In this document: piece after piece, positions 1-24,130 of the stretch | How positions within the stretch are numbered: position 1 is the first letter of the stretch | Layout of the letters: each line of letters begins with the position of its first letter | Assembly (NCBI GenBank): GCA_029706075.1 | Contig: JAINUG010000052.1 | Coordinates: 3,189,498-3,253,497, forward strand | DNA from: Aldrovandia affinis | Lineage: Eukaryota > Chordata > Actinopteri > Notacanthiformes > Halosauridae | Length of the DNA stretch: 64,000 nt | Direction of reading: 5' to 3' | The notes under the pieces: generated by a model | The model's database searches: none | Told to the model about the DNA's origin: nothing | The model's input: only the letters and a program-made list of their open reading frames with translations | Program-made: the position numbers and the translations under genes

Positions 1-344
1 TTGACTTCGTTTTCATGCTCATCAAACCATTCAGTGACTCGTGCCCTGTTGATGGGGCATTGTCATCCTGGAAGAGACCACTCCCATCAGGATATAAATG
101 TTTCACCATAGGATGAAGGTGATCACTCAGAATGGCTTTGTATTTATTGACATTTACCTTACCCTCTAGGGGGTTCAGTGGACGTAAACCATGCTAGGAA
201 AATGCACTCCACACCATAACAGAGCTGCCAAATATATTTCATGTTTATCTTGTGAGCTACCTTTACCCTGTGACCATATATGTGAGTCCCTGACCCCCAG
301 TTTGGAAACAGATGTCCAAAAGTAACTGCTTCTTTAAATGCCAT
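1..344 (-). mobile_element. Decayed Tc1-like transposon fragment, cut by the window edge
   Basis: Read on the minus strand, bases 20-90 encode a degraded Tc1 transposase stretch around LFQDDNAP, followed after a shift by a match to RVTEWFDEHENE. The FQDDNA motif holds the second catalytic Asp of the DD34E triad. The rest, up to about 344, gives only scattered family-like residues in broken frames. No terminal inverted repeat is visible, so the element continues off the left edge or is truncated. Non-functional relic; the family is secure, the exact limits are not. Confidence 0.7.
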
Positions 345-876
345 TGAAACTGCCTATTTCATAGCAAGCATTCTCTTCTAAATTGTTACATTGTTATTTT
401 GAATTGTTTAGTGAAATAGATGGGCATGGTTCTGTGTGTGTTTGTGTGACATCCTGCAAACTCTGGTCTAATCTCCATTACGATAATGTCAAAACTGATA
501 ACCCCCCTCAGTTACTCACAAGTAATAAATGAATAAGGAAAAGTAATACAACTGTTCATAATAACAATATCTGGGTGATTTAATGTTCCCTGCTGCTATA
601 CAGTTATTTGGTGGTACATACAATCTTACAGAATGGAAAATGTGTAGGGCAATACCTCACACAAAAATCAGGAGATTTATGGAATGTAATATTTTAAAAA
701 AGTTTTTTTGTTTATTTTGCTAATGTAAATGTTGTTTTATGGTGGTAAACTAGGATCTCTGGTGAAAACACTTTGACTTTACAATGCCCTTGACTAATAC
801 CGTAATTACAGAGGTTAATAGGATTTTCAAACCAAGGAGTCTATATGGACATTTTTTATCCATCAGCATATCTTAC
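345..876. other. No recognised feature
   Basis: AT-rich sequence without a convincing exon, repeat terminus or RNA gene. If the candidate exon at 877-1153 is real, this is its first intron. Confidence 0.5.
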
Positions 877-1153
877 CAATTTGCCCCATTCTCCATTTTG
901 GTGTCGCCACAATGCTACCGCCAATCCAGAAAAATTCTTCTGCTAGCCGGGATACTGAAGATTTATGCCACAGTTTCGGGGAAGTCATCAGCACTGGAGT
1001 GGGAGACCTGAACGTGGAGGAGGATCGCATCCCGGGGGAAGTCGGCCCCCTGGCTGGAGTACATGGGATCATAATCGGAGACGACGGCACCAGTGTTGGA
1101 GAAGCAATCGTCTTTACTCTGTTCGACTTTGTTCTGTCAGTTTTTTCCTCCAT
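877..1153 (-). CDS. Candidate first coding exon of an unidentified gene
   Basis: The minus strand has an ATG at 1151-1153 and an open frame of 92 codons plus one base, ending at a strong donor (ATTG/GTAAGA, GT at 876-875). The product is rich in Ser, Pro and Thr with several SP/TP pairs (SPTPVLMTSPKLW), a basic start (KTDRTKSNR) and an aromatic patch (LAEEFFWIGG). CpG content is higher than in surrounding DNA. The pattern suits the 5' exon of a nuclear or cytoskeletal phosphoprotein, but I do not recognise the family. The next exon would lie beyond the left edge. It has gnb1's orientation and lies downstream of it. In mammals NADK lies there, but this protein does not resemble NADK. The plus strand is also open across the exon, so chance cannot be excluded. 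Confidence 0.4.
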
Positions 1154-2257
1154 GTAAAAATCTATTTCACAAACTTAGGATATTTGCTCCAAACCGCATA
1201 TAGGTTACTTTTCTCCTTCGAGTGGTAATTCGGTTTCTCTGAATATAAATACATCGATTATTTTCTACAAAAGAAAAACGGCTACAATCCAGTATCCAAA
1301 TCAACGTAACCAATTTAAACATCCATCTTTTTAAATTTCAATTTTTTTCAATCCAGATGCACTGCACAGCTTTAGTCATCAAAATGATAATCGAAGATGA
1401 CGAAGGGTGAAGTTCATTCATCCTGCGTGGTGCTGTACATTATACCAACGGCTGCAAGACACATCACATTTTTAACGTTCCTGACGTTAGAAAAAAAACG
1501 TTTCAGATGAGATTCCATGTTCTTCTTTTGTAGATGGCTTTGTCAGGAGTTGGTCTTCGTGTCTTGCATTAAAATCTTTGCCGGAGTTCCCTTCCAATTG
1601 CAGTTATTTGATTTTTTGAGACCAAGATGGACATTCATCAGATTGTACGTATTACTCCCCCTCATTCCACTATGGTTCTGTTAAATGGCCAATTACGCTT
1701 TCATAAGAGCACAGTGAGCTTTTGTAATAACTAAACTGGGGGACGTGTAAACCTGTGCAACACGTGTCAGTCGGATATCCTAAATCCTTTCTCAATCTCT
1801 AGCCTAATCCATGGCTGTGGCTACAGCACTATGCAGGCAAAGGATTTAAGTGTTGCTAAGAACCGTTTGAAAAAGCCGGAGGATGACATGGGTCAAATAC
1901 TTTCAAACTGACCTGGTTCGGATCGGTTCGATGTGTTTGAGAAGAACGTATACTATTAGCTGGCATTTTGCCATTGATGCACAGATGCTACAGACTGCTA
2001 TATCCGGTTAGAAGATCAGCTACGGTTTAAAAGAAAGGATAGCGCAAAAAAACTGGCACAGACCAACAAGGGCGAAGGGCTGTAAAGACGTAGCCTACTT
2101 GGAAAAAATATATAGCCTACATTCAAATATATTAATTTCCAGGTTTGATTACCAGTTTCTCAACATCTTAAAACTATAAACCTATGAAACTAAAGTCTAA
2201 AATGTTGTGAAGTACAGACATTTGAAGTTTAGATTCAAAGTTCTCATTGCTATATTA
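1154..2257. other. Upstream flank of the candidate exon; no defined element
   Basis: If 877-1153 is a first exon, its promoter should lie here. I see no clear TATA box, CpG island or repeat terminus. Sequence is mixed AT-rich with a few CpG sites. Confidence 0.35.
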
Positions 2258-2265
2258 CTGTGAGC

Positions 2266-3431
2266 CAGTGGCGGCTGGTGACCAACATTTTTGTTGAAGA
2301 AACCACCCAAGCAACCCACCTCCCCTCCCTTTTTAACACAGCACTCACTATCTTTATATGTGTTCACATGTGTAAACAACATATAATTTAGCAGATAAAC
2401 CCAGCATATTATGTCCATGAGCTTCTATTCAAAATACATGTAACTGACATAACAACCTCTCTTCTTATCAAATTACTGGGCAAATTACTTTATTGGGGGA
2501 GGTGAAGTTGAGTTCATAGATAGCAAGCAAACATTAACGTTAACGTTAGTTGCATTTTGATATTTATTAAAGAATCATGGAATTAAATGGCATCAGCTCT
2601 CAAGTAACGTTAGCCTATTATCTAACGTAAACTATCTTGCAGTGTAGTTTAATAACTTTAGCAACAACACAACATGATTTCTAACTTAAATGTTGTGTAG
2701 CATGGTACTGTTAATCGTCTTTCGATGTTAGGACATGCGCTCCTTTAAAAATAACAGTCGTATTTGTTTGTACGGGTTTCAACGAGGCTTACTTTTCACA
2801 GCTGATTTTTCTTCTCCTCTTATTTTTCTGTGTACTCTACCTACCTAACTAGCTGCCTGGCGTTGGGTCTGCAGCTGAAAAATACAACCACACATTATTT
2901 TGTATTGCTCAGCGATGCTACCTTGCACTACGGTTTCCCCACAATTGTATATGTCAAACAGCACTGCAATCCCCAGAAAGTGGTGATTTGTGAGTTACCG
3001 AGGCCACTCTTTGCATCAGCTTGATAGGAGGTGAATGGTGAATGGTTTAGATAGGTGTCAATCATCTTCATGTCGTAAACGCGCAAATAACGCGCATCAT
3101 TCGGAAGAATAGTTGGTGAAGCAGTGCTTCACTGGGTGGGCTTTAAAACGCGTCATAAGCCATAATTGTCCAATCAACGATGTATAAAGTACTATTATAT
3201 TGCGTTACATTTAATTGTATTAGCTAATGAAGCACGGACATTTCTGCTTCACTGAAGTACCTTTTAATAACTTGAGGCTGGTGCTGTTTTGCACGATTTT
3301 TTTGGCTCGATTCACAAAGGAAATACCTAGGCATTTAAAAAATGTTTTAGGTGATATGTGTGTTATGTTTTTTTGTCTTTGTTTTTAGGTGAAGCACTGC
3401 TTCACCTGTTGTCTTATAGAAACCTCCACTG
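2266..3431. mobile_element. Non-autonomous hAT-type DNA transposon with perfect 8-bp target duplication
   Basis: The element begins CAGTGGCGGCTGG and ends CCTCCACTG, a short imperfect inverted repeat of the CAGTG...CACTG type. It is flanked by identical 8-bp direct repeats CTGTGAGC at 2258-2265 and 3432-3439, the duplication length of the hAT superfamily. Near the right end, GAAGCA(G/C)TGCTTCAC occurs twice (about 3119 and 3390), possible subterminal repeats. No transposase is encoded; the short ORFs inside have no recognisable motifs. The intact duplication shows a simple insertion that has not moved since. Confidence 0.88.
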
Positions 3432-3452
3432 CTGTGAGCTATATATATATAT

Positions 3453-5270
3453 GGGCCATTCTACCGAATTGGTAGGAAGTCAGTCAGGTTGGAAATATTT
3501 TGAAATTTTGTATGTTTTATTCCCAAAACGTTGTCCGTATATATATTGTACCATATCTAAAGTACATATATCTAGTAAAAGTACTGTCAATTTTTATATT
3601 GTATTTTCAGACTCTTTTGGAATGTTTTTCCTCTCCCAAAAATGGTCACTACCGAAACATAGTTTCCTTCCCTTCTCTAAAGAGTATTTTTACAAATTTT
3701 TCTTGAAGGTTTTCACAATTAAATCAATAGAAATGACATTTTTACCAAATTTCAAAGTTCAATTTATACAATTCATCAAAATCTCAATGCAGTCTTTCTC
3801 TGTAAAATGCATAACACTGATCATATTGATTTCAGAGTTAATGATTGATGAAATTGAACATACATTTAACCAATCAGTATCATAACATTTTAGTTTATAA
3901 CTCAATATACTTTATTTTTTACAAAACACCCAGTGTTTCAGTAGTGACTGCACTGTTTCGGTAGTGACCACAGTATTTTGTTTGCAAGGTTGTATCATAT
4001 TCCCTCAACCTTATTGCTTAATCTTAACTCATAACATGCCTTATATTGGGAATATTACAAACACAAATGTTTTGTGCTCAATAAAATAATGTTATTTTTG
4101 AAGACATAACAATTGTTCATCCATAACCATTTAAAGTACAAACATTACTTATCAATGGAAAATAATTACCCAAGTGGGTTCAGTAAAAGAGAAGAAGAAG
4201 AAAACATTGACAAATAACATTGATATTATGCTGTTGCTGTCAGGCTTCTGAACGCTAACTAATGTATCCTCGAAAGGTCTGTAACAAATAGATTCAACAT
4301 CAAAGAAAAATACACCAGAAAGTGATATGCAGTTGAATCTGAATGAATGAACTGATCATGAACACAAATTTCATCTCTTGCACACACACACACACACACA
4401 CACACCAAAACATCTATGCAAAGTTGTCAAAAGAGGTGTCAAAACATTTCATCATCTCTCATGTCCGCTAGCCGCGATGCAAATTTTCGCTATGTTAAAC
4501 TCCATTGACTTATGCTAAAAATCTTAGCGATCTAAAATTCCACTATTTTTTTCCTTTGGGGTCTTTCAGGATGGACGGGAGGTCCCTCCAAGGCAATGGT
4601 AAGGGAAACACTGAAAATAGATGATTGAACATTCCGTTTTGCTAGCATAACTAAAGAATGCTAGCAAGCACATGGCTAGCAAACAGCTTTAAAAACACAA
4701 TATTTTGCATAAAACCCCCAAAAGTTTACTTTATTGAAGAGAATATGTGTTCCATTTTTAAAGTTACACACTGATTTTCAGACTTTGGAACACATTTATT
4801 TCAAAAGTATGGGATTTAGCTACTTACCATGCAGCCATGAGGGACAGGGAGGCAGTGTCACTGCCTGGTCAAAAATGCAGGGGTGTGGCTAAAAACCAGG
4901 CTCAGCCAATGGACTAAAACTCTTGTGTTTCGGTAGTGACATGAAAACTTGGGACAAGATTTTTTTTTTTGTAGTTTATTTAAAAATTAAACCCACAATG
5001 AATCTAAATCTTTCAACTTCTGTTTAAACTTAATCATAAAGATCTTTGAAATTACACCATTGAACAAAATCTAAAAAATGTTTTAAATGTTATTTACATA
5101 CATTTAAATTTTTTATTTATTTAGCTTATCACTATCTCATTCAATGCCTTGGGTTTAAATAGATCATAACATATTCTGAGTAAATATCTATGTCTGAATA
5201 CTTAATTGTTTTGTTAAATAGTTTTTCTTGTTGTGGGACAGCACTTTGAACTAATTCGGTAGAATGCCCC
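3453..5270. mobile_element. Non-autonomous DNA transposon with 20-bp inverted ends (family undetermined)
   Basis: Left end GGGCCATTCTACCGAATTGG and right end CTAATTCGGTAGAATGCCCC are inverted copies with two mismatches. Inside, a TIR-related motif GTTTCGGTAGTGAC (or GTTTCAGTAGTGAC) appears at 3935-3948, 3955-3968 and 4927-4940, and inverted at 3645-3658. A 175-codon ORF at 3358-3885 straddles the left end, is AT-biased and low-complexity, and I do not treat it as a gene. A (CA)n run lies at 4381-4405. Target duplication is obscured by flanking (TA)n. Superfamily assignment would need a library search. Confidence 0.75.
4381..4405. repeat. (CA)n microsatellite
   Basis: About 12 uninterrupted CA units inside the 3453-5270 element. 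Confidence 0.95.
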
Positions 5271-6474
5271 AACCCTAGCCCTAACCCTATAGATATATAT
5301 AAAACTAGCCATTGATATTGTAGCTACTGTTATAAGGACAAAAACTCCTGTTGATTATTTTATGGGCAATACGATTTATGGGTCGTAATGCCACAATACG
5401 TATGGTCCATACTGAAATCTATGCTTATTCATTTCGGGGAAAACAAAACAAAGCTACGGGATGTGGCAACATCACAATACAGTAGGCAATCCATTAATAC
5501 CCATTAACATACCTTCTATGAATAGGCTACATGTTATATTAATCAATCCCAAGAATGTATAAAGAAATACTTTATGTTTTGAAGTTTCACATTATCATTG
5601 ATTGTAGACTCGCCATGTCTGACCGCCGTTACTTAAATAATTTGTTTATATTTAATTTATAGCACAGTGGTGCTTCTCGCTATGTTGTGGCAACCAGTTG
5701 GTAAATCCGTAGTTAACAGAGTTAACTCCTGAACTGAATCTTTTGAAAAGTGTTCTCAATTGCACGGTTGCTTAAATTGACATAAAGAGCAGAGTCATTA
5801 GGATCAAGATCCGTATACTCAATAGGAGGACTGAAATGTCTGGTCCATTTGATAACAATTTGTAATATTTGATTGTACAAGAAATAACAGTATACACAAG
5901 TGCATTCTGAGAATTCTGCGTGTTGATTTTATTCTACGCGTTGGTTTTTGAAAGCTATAGATTTGAAATCGTTTTTTAAAGAGAAAGTTTCCAATTTAAG
6001 TGTGAAATGAGATCATTGTTTTTGGAATGTATTTCTGGTATGTATACTTTTCTTTTGGACAAATATCAGGTTTCTAACATATAGGCCTTTTTACAGCTCA
6101 AGTTTTGTAATGTCCTAATTCAAGTTTTAAAGCAACATGGAATGCTTACCACTGCACCATCCATGTTTGAAATGTATTCAAACAAACCATAAATGCTGCT
6201 TTATCAATTATTTTATCAAAGTTATGCAGCTTATTTAATGTTATCGAATACACAGGAAGATTTAATAGACCACAGGGCGTCAAATTTAATATTAGCTTGT
6301 TTAACCCAACTTATATAAAAAGTAAATACCTTGGCACTTGACTTCCAAACAGTGACAAGGTTTAGATTTTGGTAATTAACCCAAAGGAGACAAAGCAATA
6401 TATGTGTAGGGTGGAATTGAACCAAAACCAGACAGCAAAAGCTTCTTCGCAGAATTAAAAACTCACGACATCAG
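5271..6474. other. Intergenic DNA downstream of gnb1; nothing recognised
   Basis: Starts with a short telomere-like stretch (CCCTAGCCCTAACCCTA) next to the right end of the preceding element, then AT-rich DNA with no exon, repeat terminus or RNA gene that I can support. Confidence 0.5.
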
Positions 6475-8397
6475 AGAAACATCTCCAACTGCTTTTTATT
6501 ACATCTTAAATAACAGTACATTTTAATATAGTTTCTATCTTGCATCCAGCTTTCTGTAGTACACTGACAGACTTTAAAATTAAATACAAAAGGTGAAGGG
6601 TACAGTGAGGTGCAGAGCTCTACAGTTATTTCATGGAAAGAGAAAAAGGGATTTTTAAAAACTTTTCTTTACTCCAGGCCTAATGCACAATTACATCACA
6701 TTTTTGTACAGTGTTGCAGAGAAAAACCAAAAAGAAGAAAAAAATGCCACTACTGCTAAATAAAGAGCGCTTCTGTTTACATTGAGAAGGGAACATAAAA
6801 TTCTGCCATTCAGATGCTTTTTTATTTTTTATTAAAGAAAGCAAAAAAAGTTACAAAAATGAGTCTAGCATTTTTAAAGTACTAGTTACAGAAAAACTAA
6901 GAATGTTTTTGTTCCATTTCTGTGCATTTGTATGTGTGAAAAGGAGGTCTGTTTAGTTTCACAACAAGAGGGACTTATTTCATTCTTTAAGAGTCATTCA
7001 TCATCAGAACAAGTTAGTGTGTGTTCACAGTAAATGTGTAATTGCGAGCCGACGTTTGCCTCTCTCCCCTGTGCATAGCTCTGCCGCCAGTTTAACTGAA
7101 GGTGTATGCACCTTTTGAGTAGGCAAAACAATTATGGATGCGACTGCAATGCAACAGGTTATCTTCTAAAAGAAAAACATCAAAAGACTTAGTTCCATAT
7201 GCACTTTAAGCAATTCTACAGCATGCAATTCTAAGAGTTAACCCACCCATGGCAAACATCCAAAATATATTTTTAGTTTTAACTTTATTTTTAACATTAT
7301 TTTCAAACATTGATTTTTTTTGGTTTAAAAAATGTTTTTGTTGCTTTTTTTACATTTCATTCACAGAGTAGTAACTGCACTTCCAAGTACAGAATGGGGA
7401 CCCCTCTGCTTAAAAAGGAAACTGGAGTGGAACCGTCGAAAAATTCCCCCCCACCTGGGCAACCCTACCATATGCCAACTCCTGACCCCCGACCCCCACC
7501 CCCATCCCTCATCCAAAATAAAATTCAAAAAGGTCAAATAAGACCACAGATGAGGGGGTTCATCTTAATTAACTCTACATTACCCAATGACAAGAATGAT
7601 GACAAAAAAACAACTTAAAATCGTTTTAAAAACAAGCATTCATTTTCGTTAACAGCATGTGCTTGGTTAGTCTCCAACATTACTCTGTCTGCAAAGTTTT
7701 TCTTTTTTGTGCAAAGAAGAGAAAAAGGAAGAGGAACAAAATAATTGGAAAAAACATCTCGGCCCTAAATATACACGATTGGCAACCCCTGAAATCTGAT
7801 CACGCACTCCTTGGAAAAGCTCTTGCTTTTTATGTTTTGCTTCATCTCATGTTGAGCTGTGTTTCCCATGATAAAGCTGGATTTAAAAAAAATCTCAAAA
7901 TCTTTTTTTTTCAAACGCATCTATGTACTCAATTCTAAAATCATTAGACTATGAGATAAGAAAGCTTTCAATCCTCATTTTAACATAGTTCTCCAAATAA
8001 TTATTGGAACGAAAAAAGGAAGAAGACAAAAAATATATAGAAGATCAATCATTTTGTACAATTACACTCCAACAGCTGTTTAACATATATGATACAATTG
8101 CATGGGGTAGTAGTGTTTTGCGCTTTCTCTTTCTCAATTGTAACTTAAACATAATGTGGTCCCAGTCGGAATGCACAACTTTGTTTTTCATGTGATACCA
8201 CAGGATTTATTCATTTTATTTTTGTTGGGTGATAAAACAATTGTGCTCTTCTTTTTGAAAGAGAGGGAAAGGTATTTTTCCCTTCATGGTTTTTGCGGTG
8301 CCTTGACTTTTCCGTGGTGTTTTTGAGGTTGGATATGCAGTGAAACGTTTTCGATGTTGGAATGATCTTCCAGTCAACTTTGGAGTCCAAATGCCAT
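6475..8397 (-). other. gnb1: gnb1 terminal 3' UTR exon
   Basis: A good acceptor (TTTTCTCCTCTTGCCCTCTTAG on the minus strand, AG at 8399-8398) opens an exon starting ATGGCATTTGG. Its first about 50 bases resemble, as I remember it, the mammalian GNB1 3' UTR segment after the stop-proximal intron (GACTGGAAGA.CATTC.AACATCGAAAAC). The exon is non-coding. A minus-strand AATAAA at 6500-6495 with T/G-rich sequence beyond gives a plausible cleavage site near 6475, but other AATAAA-like hexamers (for example around 6820-6835) could serve, so the 3' end is approximate. The length of about 1.9 kb is reasonable for GNB1. Confidence 0.7.
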
Positions 8398-9254
8398 CTA
8401 AGAGGGCAAGAGGAGAAAATATTTTTAAACTCACTTTTTGGGTATGCGGTTCAATATGGCATGACTGTTCTTTCAAATGAAGACTGTTGGAATGATGTAG
8501 TTACACCACTCGAACAGCAGGTGGGAGCACCTCCAAGAAATTAGGCACTATAGTGGAACCTCAGAGATATGAACCTCAAGTGACCTGGCGAATCAATCGA
8601 ACAAGGGTATGAAAGAGGAAGTAGAATGCATCTTAGCAAGCTCCTTATCACGGATGCAAAAAGGCGAGCATAAAATGTAAACAAGTTACTCTCTATTGAT
8701 AAAAACTTACAACTATAAAATTAGACAAAGGGGCATGTCCAGGCACTATTGTTAAAGATTAGGCCTACATTGTGGCAAAGTTAATTGTTTGATATAAAGA
8801 ACAAAAAAATAATAATAATCAAAGGGTTTACAAAAAGCCAAAGATCACTGGATTGGTGGGTCACTGCAAAACGAGACACATCGTAGAGAAAGCAGACATA
8901 GAAAAACATTTTCTAAAGAGATCCTGATTATTGCTAGTTCGATAATTTGTGATTACCTTAAACTAAGGTTTATAGCTACAAAAGGAAGCTAGCCTACTTT
9001 GGAGTATTTAGATGTCACTTTCAAAGCAACGAAAATCAAAGAATTCTGAGCAACCTCCATATCTGATGCGTCTTATACATCTCTGAGGTATACTTTACTC
9101 AACTTCTCTCCTCCATTGCCATTTTCTACACCTCAATTTTAAAGATTCAAGATTAAAATGTATACATTTATTGTATGTTTAAGGAACTCCATAAAGTGCT
9201 GAATTAATACCAAAAAATCCCTTCCCTCAAGACAGTAGGATAAATTGCACATAC
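8398..9254 (-). other. gnb1: Intron in the gnb1 3' UTR
   Basis: Donor TTAAG/GTATGT (GT at 9254-9253) lies 9 nt after the TAA stop; acceptor is TTAG at 8401-8398. Because the junction is under 50 nt from the stop, this intron would not be expected to trigger nonsense-mediated decay. No element ends are recognised inside. Confidence 0.75.
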
Positions 9255-21829
<12,575 letters not shown>

Positions 21830-21883
21830 TTTCCACTGCTAAATGGTGTGCTTCACTCCGGCCGCTGAAACACTGACTGTTCT

Positions 21884-22208
21884 GAGAGATTGAAAGAGAG
21901 GACATCTTACAGTAAACCAGATTCATACAGGCACCACACCCCCAGCACCCAGGCTACACACGCCCAGCACCCAGGGCACACTAGAAAAATCTATGCAGAT
22001 GTACATGAGCCAATGGTGTTTAATGATCCATCAAGTGAATGCATTTAAAAAATATACCCACCCACCTGACACAATGTATAAAACGCAATTTAATCCAATA
22101 CTGTCTCCTTTTGCAGTGGTAGAGCACTGCCGACATCCAATGTGAAAGGAAAGAGCCAATACAAATGAATTAACCAGTGCACACATTTTACAACACAACT
22201 CAGTTCGA
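21884..22208. other. gnb1 5' intron, unremarkable stretch
   Basis: Between the acceptor of the first coding exon and the hAT insertion. A short imperfect tandem CACCCAG(C)ACCCAGG lies near 21950-21975. No exon recognised. Confidence 0.5.
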
Positions 22209-23425
22209 CTGAAAACCAGTGTTAATTTAGTCAACGAAAATGATGACTAAATATGGTCGTCAACGAAGCTTTTTTCCATGACGACAACGAGACGAGACGA
22301 TAATGGAGATCATGTGACACTAACGTGACGAAATAATTAATGCAATGTCGTTGACTACAAACGACGACACAAAATGTAGTTTACCAAATAAAACCTTGCC
22401 GAAATCTCTTTTCACTTTTGTTGACTAAAACAAGACGAGACTAAATAATTATAACTTTTAGAATAATTCGTTTTATTATTATTGCAGCATTTCCGTTTCC
22501 TATGTGTGCGGCGCAATTCCTATGATTTCCTCACCCGCGTTATTTGTTGCAGTAACAGCAGTAGGCTCGCCACTAACTGCACATGACAAGTCACGACGGG
22601 TTTAACTTAATGGAAAATGGCAGGGCAACAGGGTCTCGGCGGGCTTGTATGCAGTGGGCTTGGAAGAAAAAGAAGATCAGACCTCTGGGCATACTTTAGT
22701 TATATAGAGCTCGAAGGAGCTACTGAATGTAACGTTATTGTTGAAAGTGAAACACGAGGAGGAGAAGAAGCGAAGCCCGCTCAGCCCAGGGAGAAATGTG
22801 GCCATAGAATCAAGGGTAAAAACACCACGAATCTCAAAAGACACCTGAAGACATTCCACAAGGAAATCCAGGTAAGTGTAACCAGGTTAGATTCGTTTGT
22901 GGTGGATTCGCCTGTCTGCTGCTATCCTAGCTAGCTAGCTGGCAAGCAAGCTTTTATAATAAACCGAACATATTTTTTATTTCATAATCTCAGAAAATAT
23001 TCGCTAATTTAGCCACGATGCTAACGCTAGCCGCGATGCTAACGCTAGCCACGGCTCACAGGGGTTGGCTCACGAAGTAGGCTATAAATTAGGCTTAACC
23101 TAGCTATCGTACATCCTGTGAGCCAGACGGACACAATTATTGACCAACAGATTGATTAACATTCTTAATAATTTACACCCATGCCAGTCTGCTACTTTGG
23201 GATAAAGCATGGTACATCTAGGCTACAGTTGTAATGAGTCTGTAAAAAGTGCAGTTCTCTAGCGCCAGTGTGAGTTTGGCGTAATGTTAGGCATAAAATA
23301 TGACTGTGTGTGGGAACTGAAAAACACTGTTTCAGCTAGGTTTATTTGTCCCTCATAGCCATCATCACACTGAATTCATCATCAGCATAGCCTTTCTCAG
23401 GACTGCATTCTCTCTGAATCTGGAC

Positions 23426-23500
23426 TTGACTGAATAGAATATGCAGTCCTTTTTAACAAGAGAGATTTGACCATCCAGTGGTCACTCCGCCTGTTAAATA
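23426..23500 (+). repeat. 75-bp sequence duplicated inside the neighbouring MITE (copy 1)
   Basis: Identical over 75 bp to 23762-23836. This copy lies in the hAT transposase intron, 60 bp outside the MITE, and runs from TTGACTGAATAG to CCGCCTGTTAAATA. Confidence 0.97.
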
Positions 23501-23560
23501 GCTCAAAACAAAACTCAATAAGTGTCGCAGATAAAGTTCAAAGGTACTAACCTCAGCAGT

Positions 23561-24130
23561 ACAGGTGCTGGTCAATAAATTAGAATATCATCAAAAAGTT
23601 GATTTATTTCAGTAATTCCATTCAAAAAGTGAAACTTGTATATTATATTCATTCATTACACACAGACTGGTATATTTCAAATGTTTATTTATTTTAATTT
23701 TGATGATTATAACTGACAACTAATGAAAATCCCAAATTCAGTATCTCAGAAAATTAGAATATTGACTGAATAGAATATGCAGTCCTTTTTAACAAGAGAG
23801 ATTTGACCATCCAGTGGTCACTCCGCCTGTTAAATAAGTATTGAGTGCTGTACATGCTCATATTTGTCATGTTCATACTTTTCAGTTGGCCAACATTTCT
23901 AAAAATCCTTTTTTTTGTATTGGTCTTAAGTAATATTCTAATTTTCAGAGATACTGAATTTGGGATTTTCATTAGTTGTCAGTTATAATCATCAAAATTA
24001 AAAGAAATAAACATTTGAAATATATCAGTCTGTGTGTAATGAATGAATATAATATATAAGTTTTACTTTTTGAATGGAATTACTGAAATAAATCTTTTTG
24101 ATGATATTCTAATTTATTGACCAGCACCTG
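23561..24130. mobile_element. Tc1-type MITE with about 200-bp inverted ends and a captured core
   Basis: Bounded by TA at 23559-23560 and 24131-24132. Ends CAGGTGCTGGTCAATAAATT and AATTTATTGACCAGCACCTG are perfect inverts, and the similarity extends about 200 bp inward (…ATTTTGATGATTATAACTG…). The core between the arms (23762 to about 23935) starts with an exact 75-bp copy of hAT intron DNA located 60 bp upstream of the element. No transposase is present. Confidence 0.93.

Noticed and set aside
912..1157. 81-codon plus-strand ORF
   Set aside because: Antisense of the candidate minus-strand exon; lacks an upstream/downstream splice context. The minus strand has the better donor.
3358..3885. 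175-codon plus-strand ORF
   Set aside because: Spans the junction of two DNA elements, is AT-biased with many Phe/Ile/Tyr codons, and has no domain motif. Chance open frame.
8216..8476. 86-codon minus-strand ORF
   Set aside because: Covers the gnb1 3' UTR exon and its acceptor; a chance frame in UTR.
22610..22699. Upstream ATG at 22610 as start of the hAT transposase
   Set aside because: That frame stops after about 30 codons; the BED finger is in frame with the ATG at 22617.
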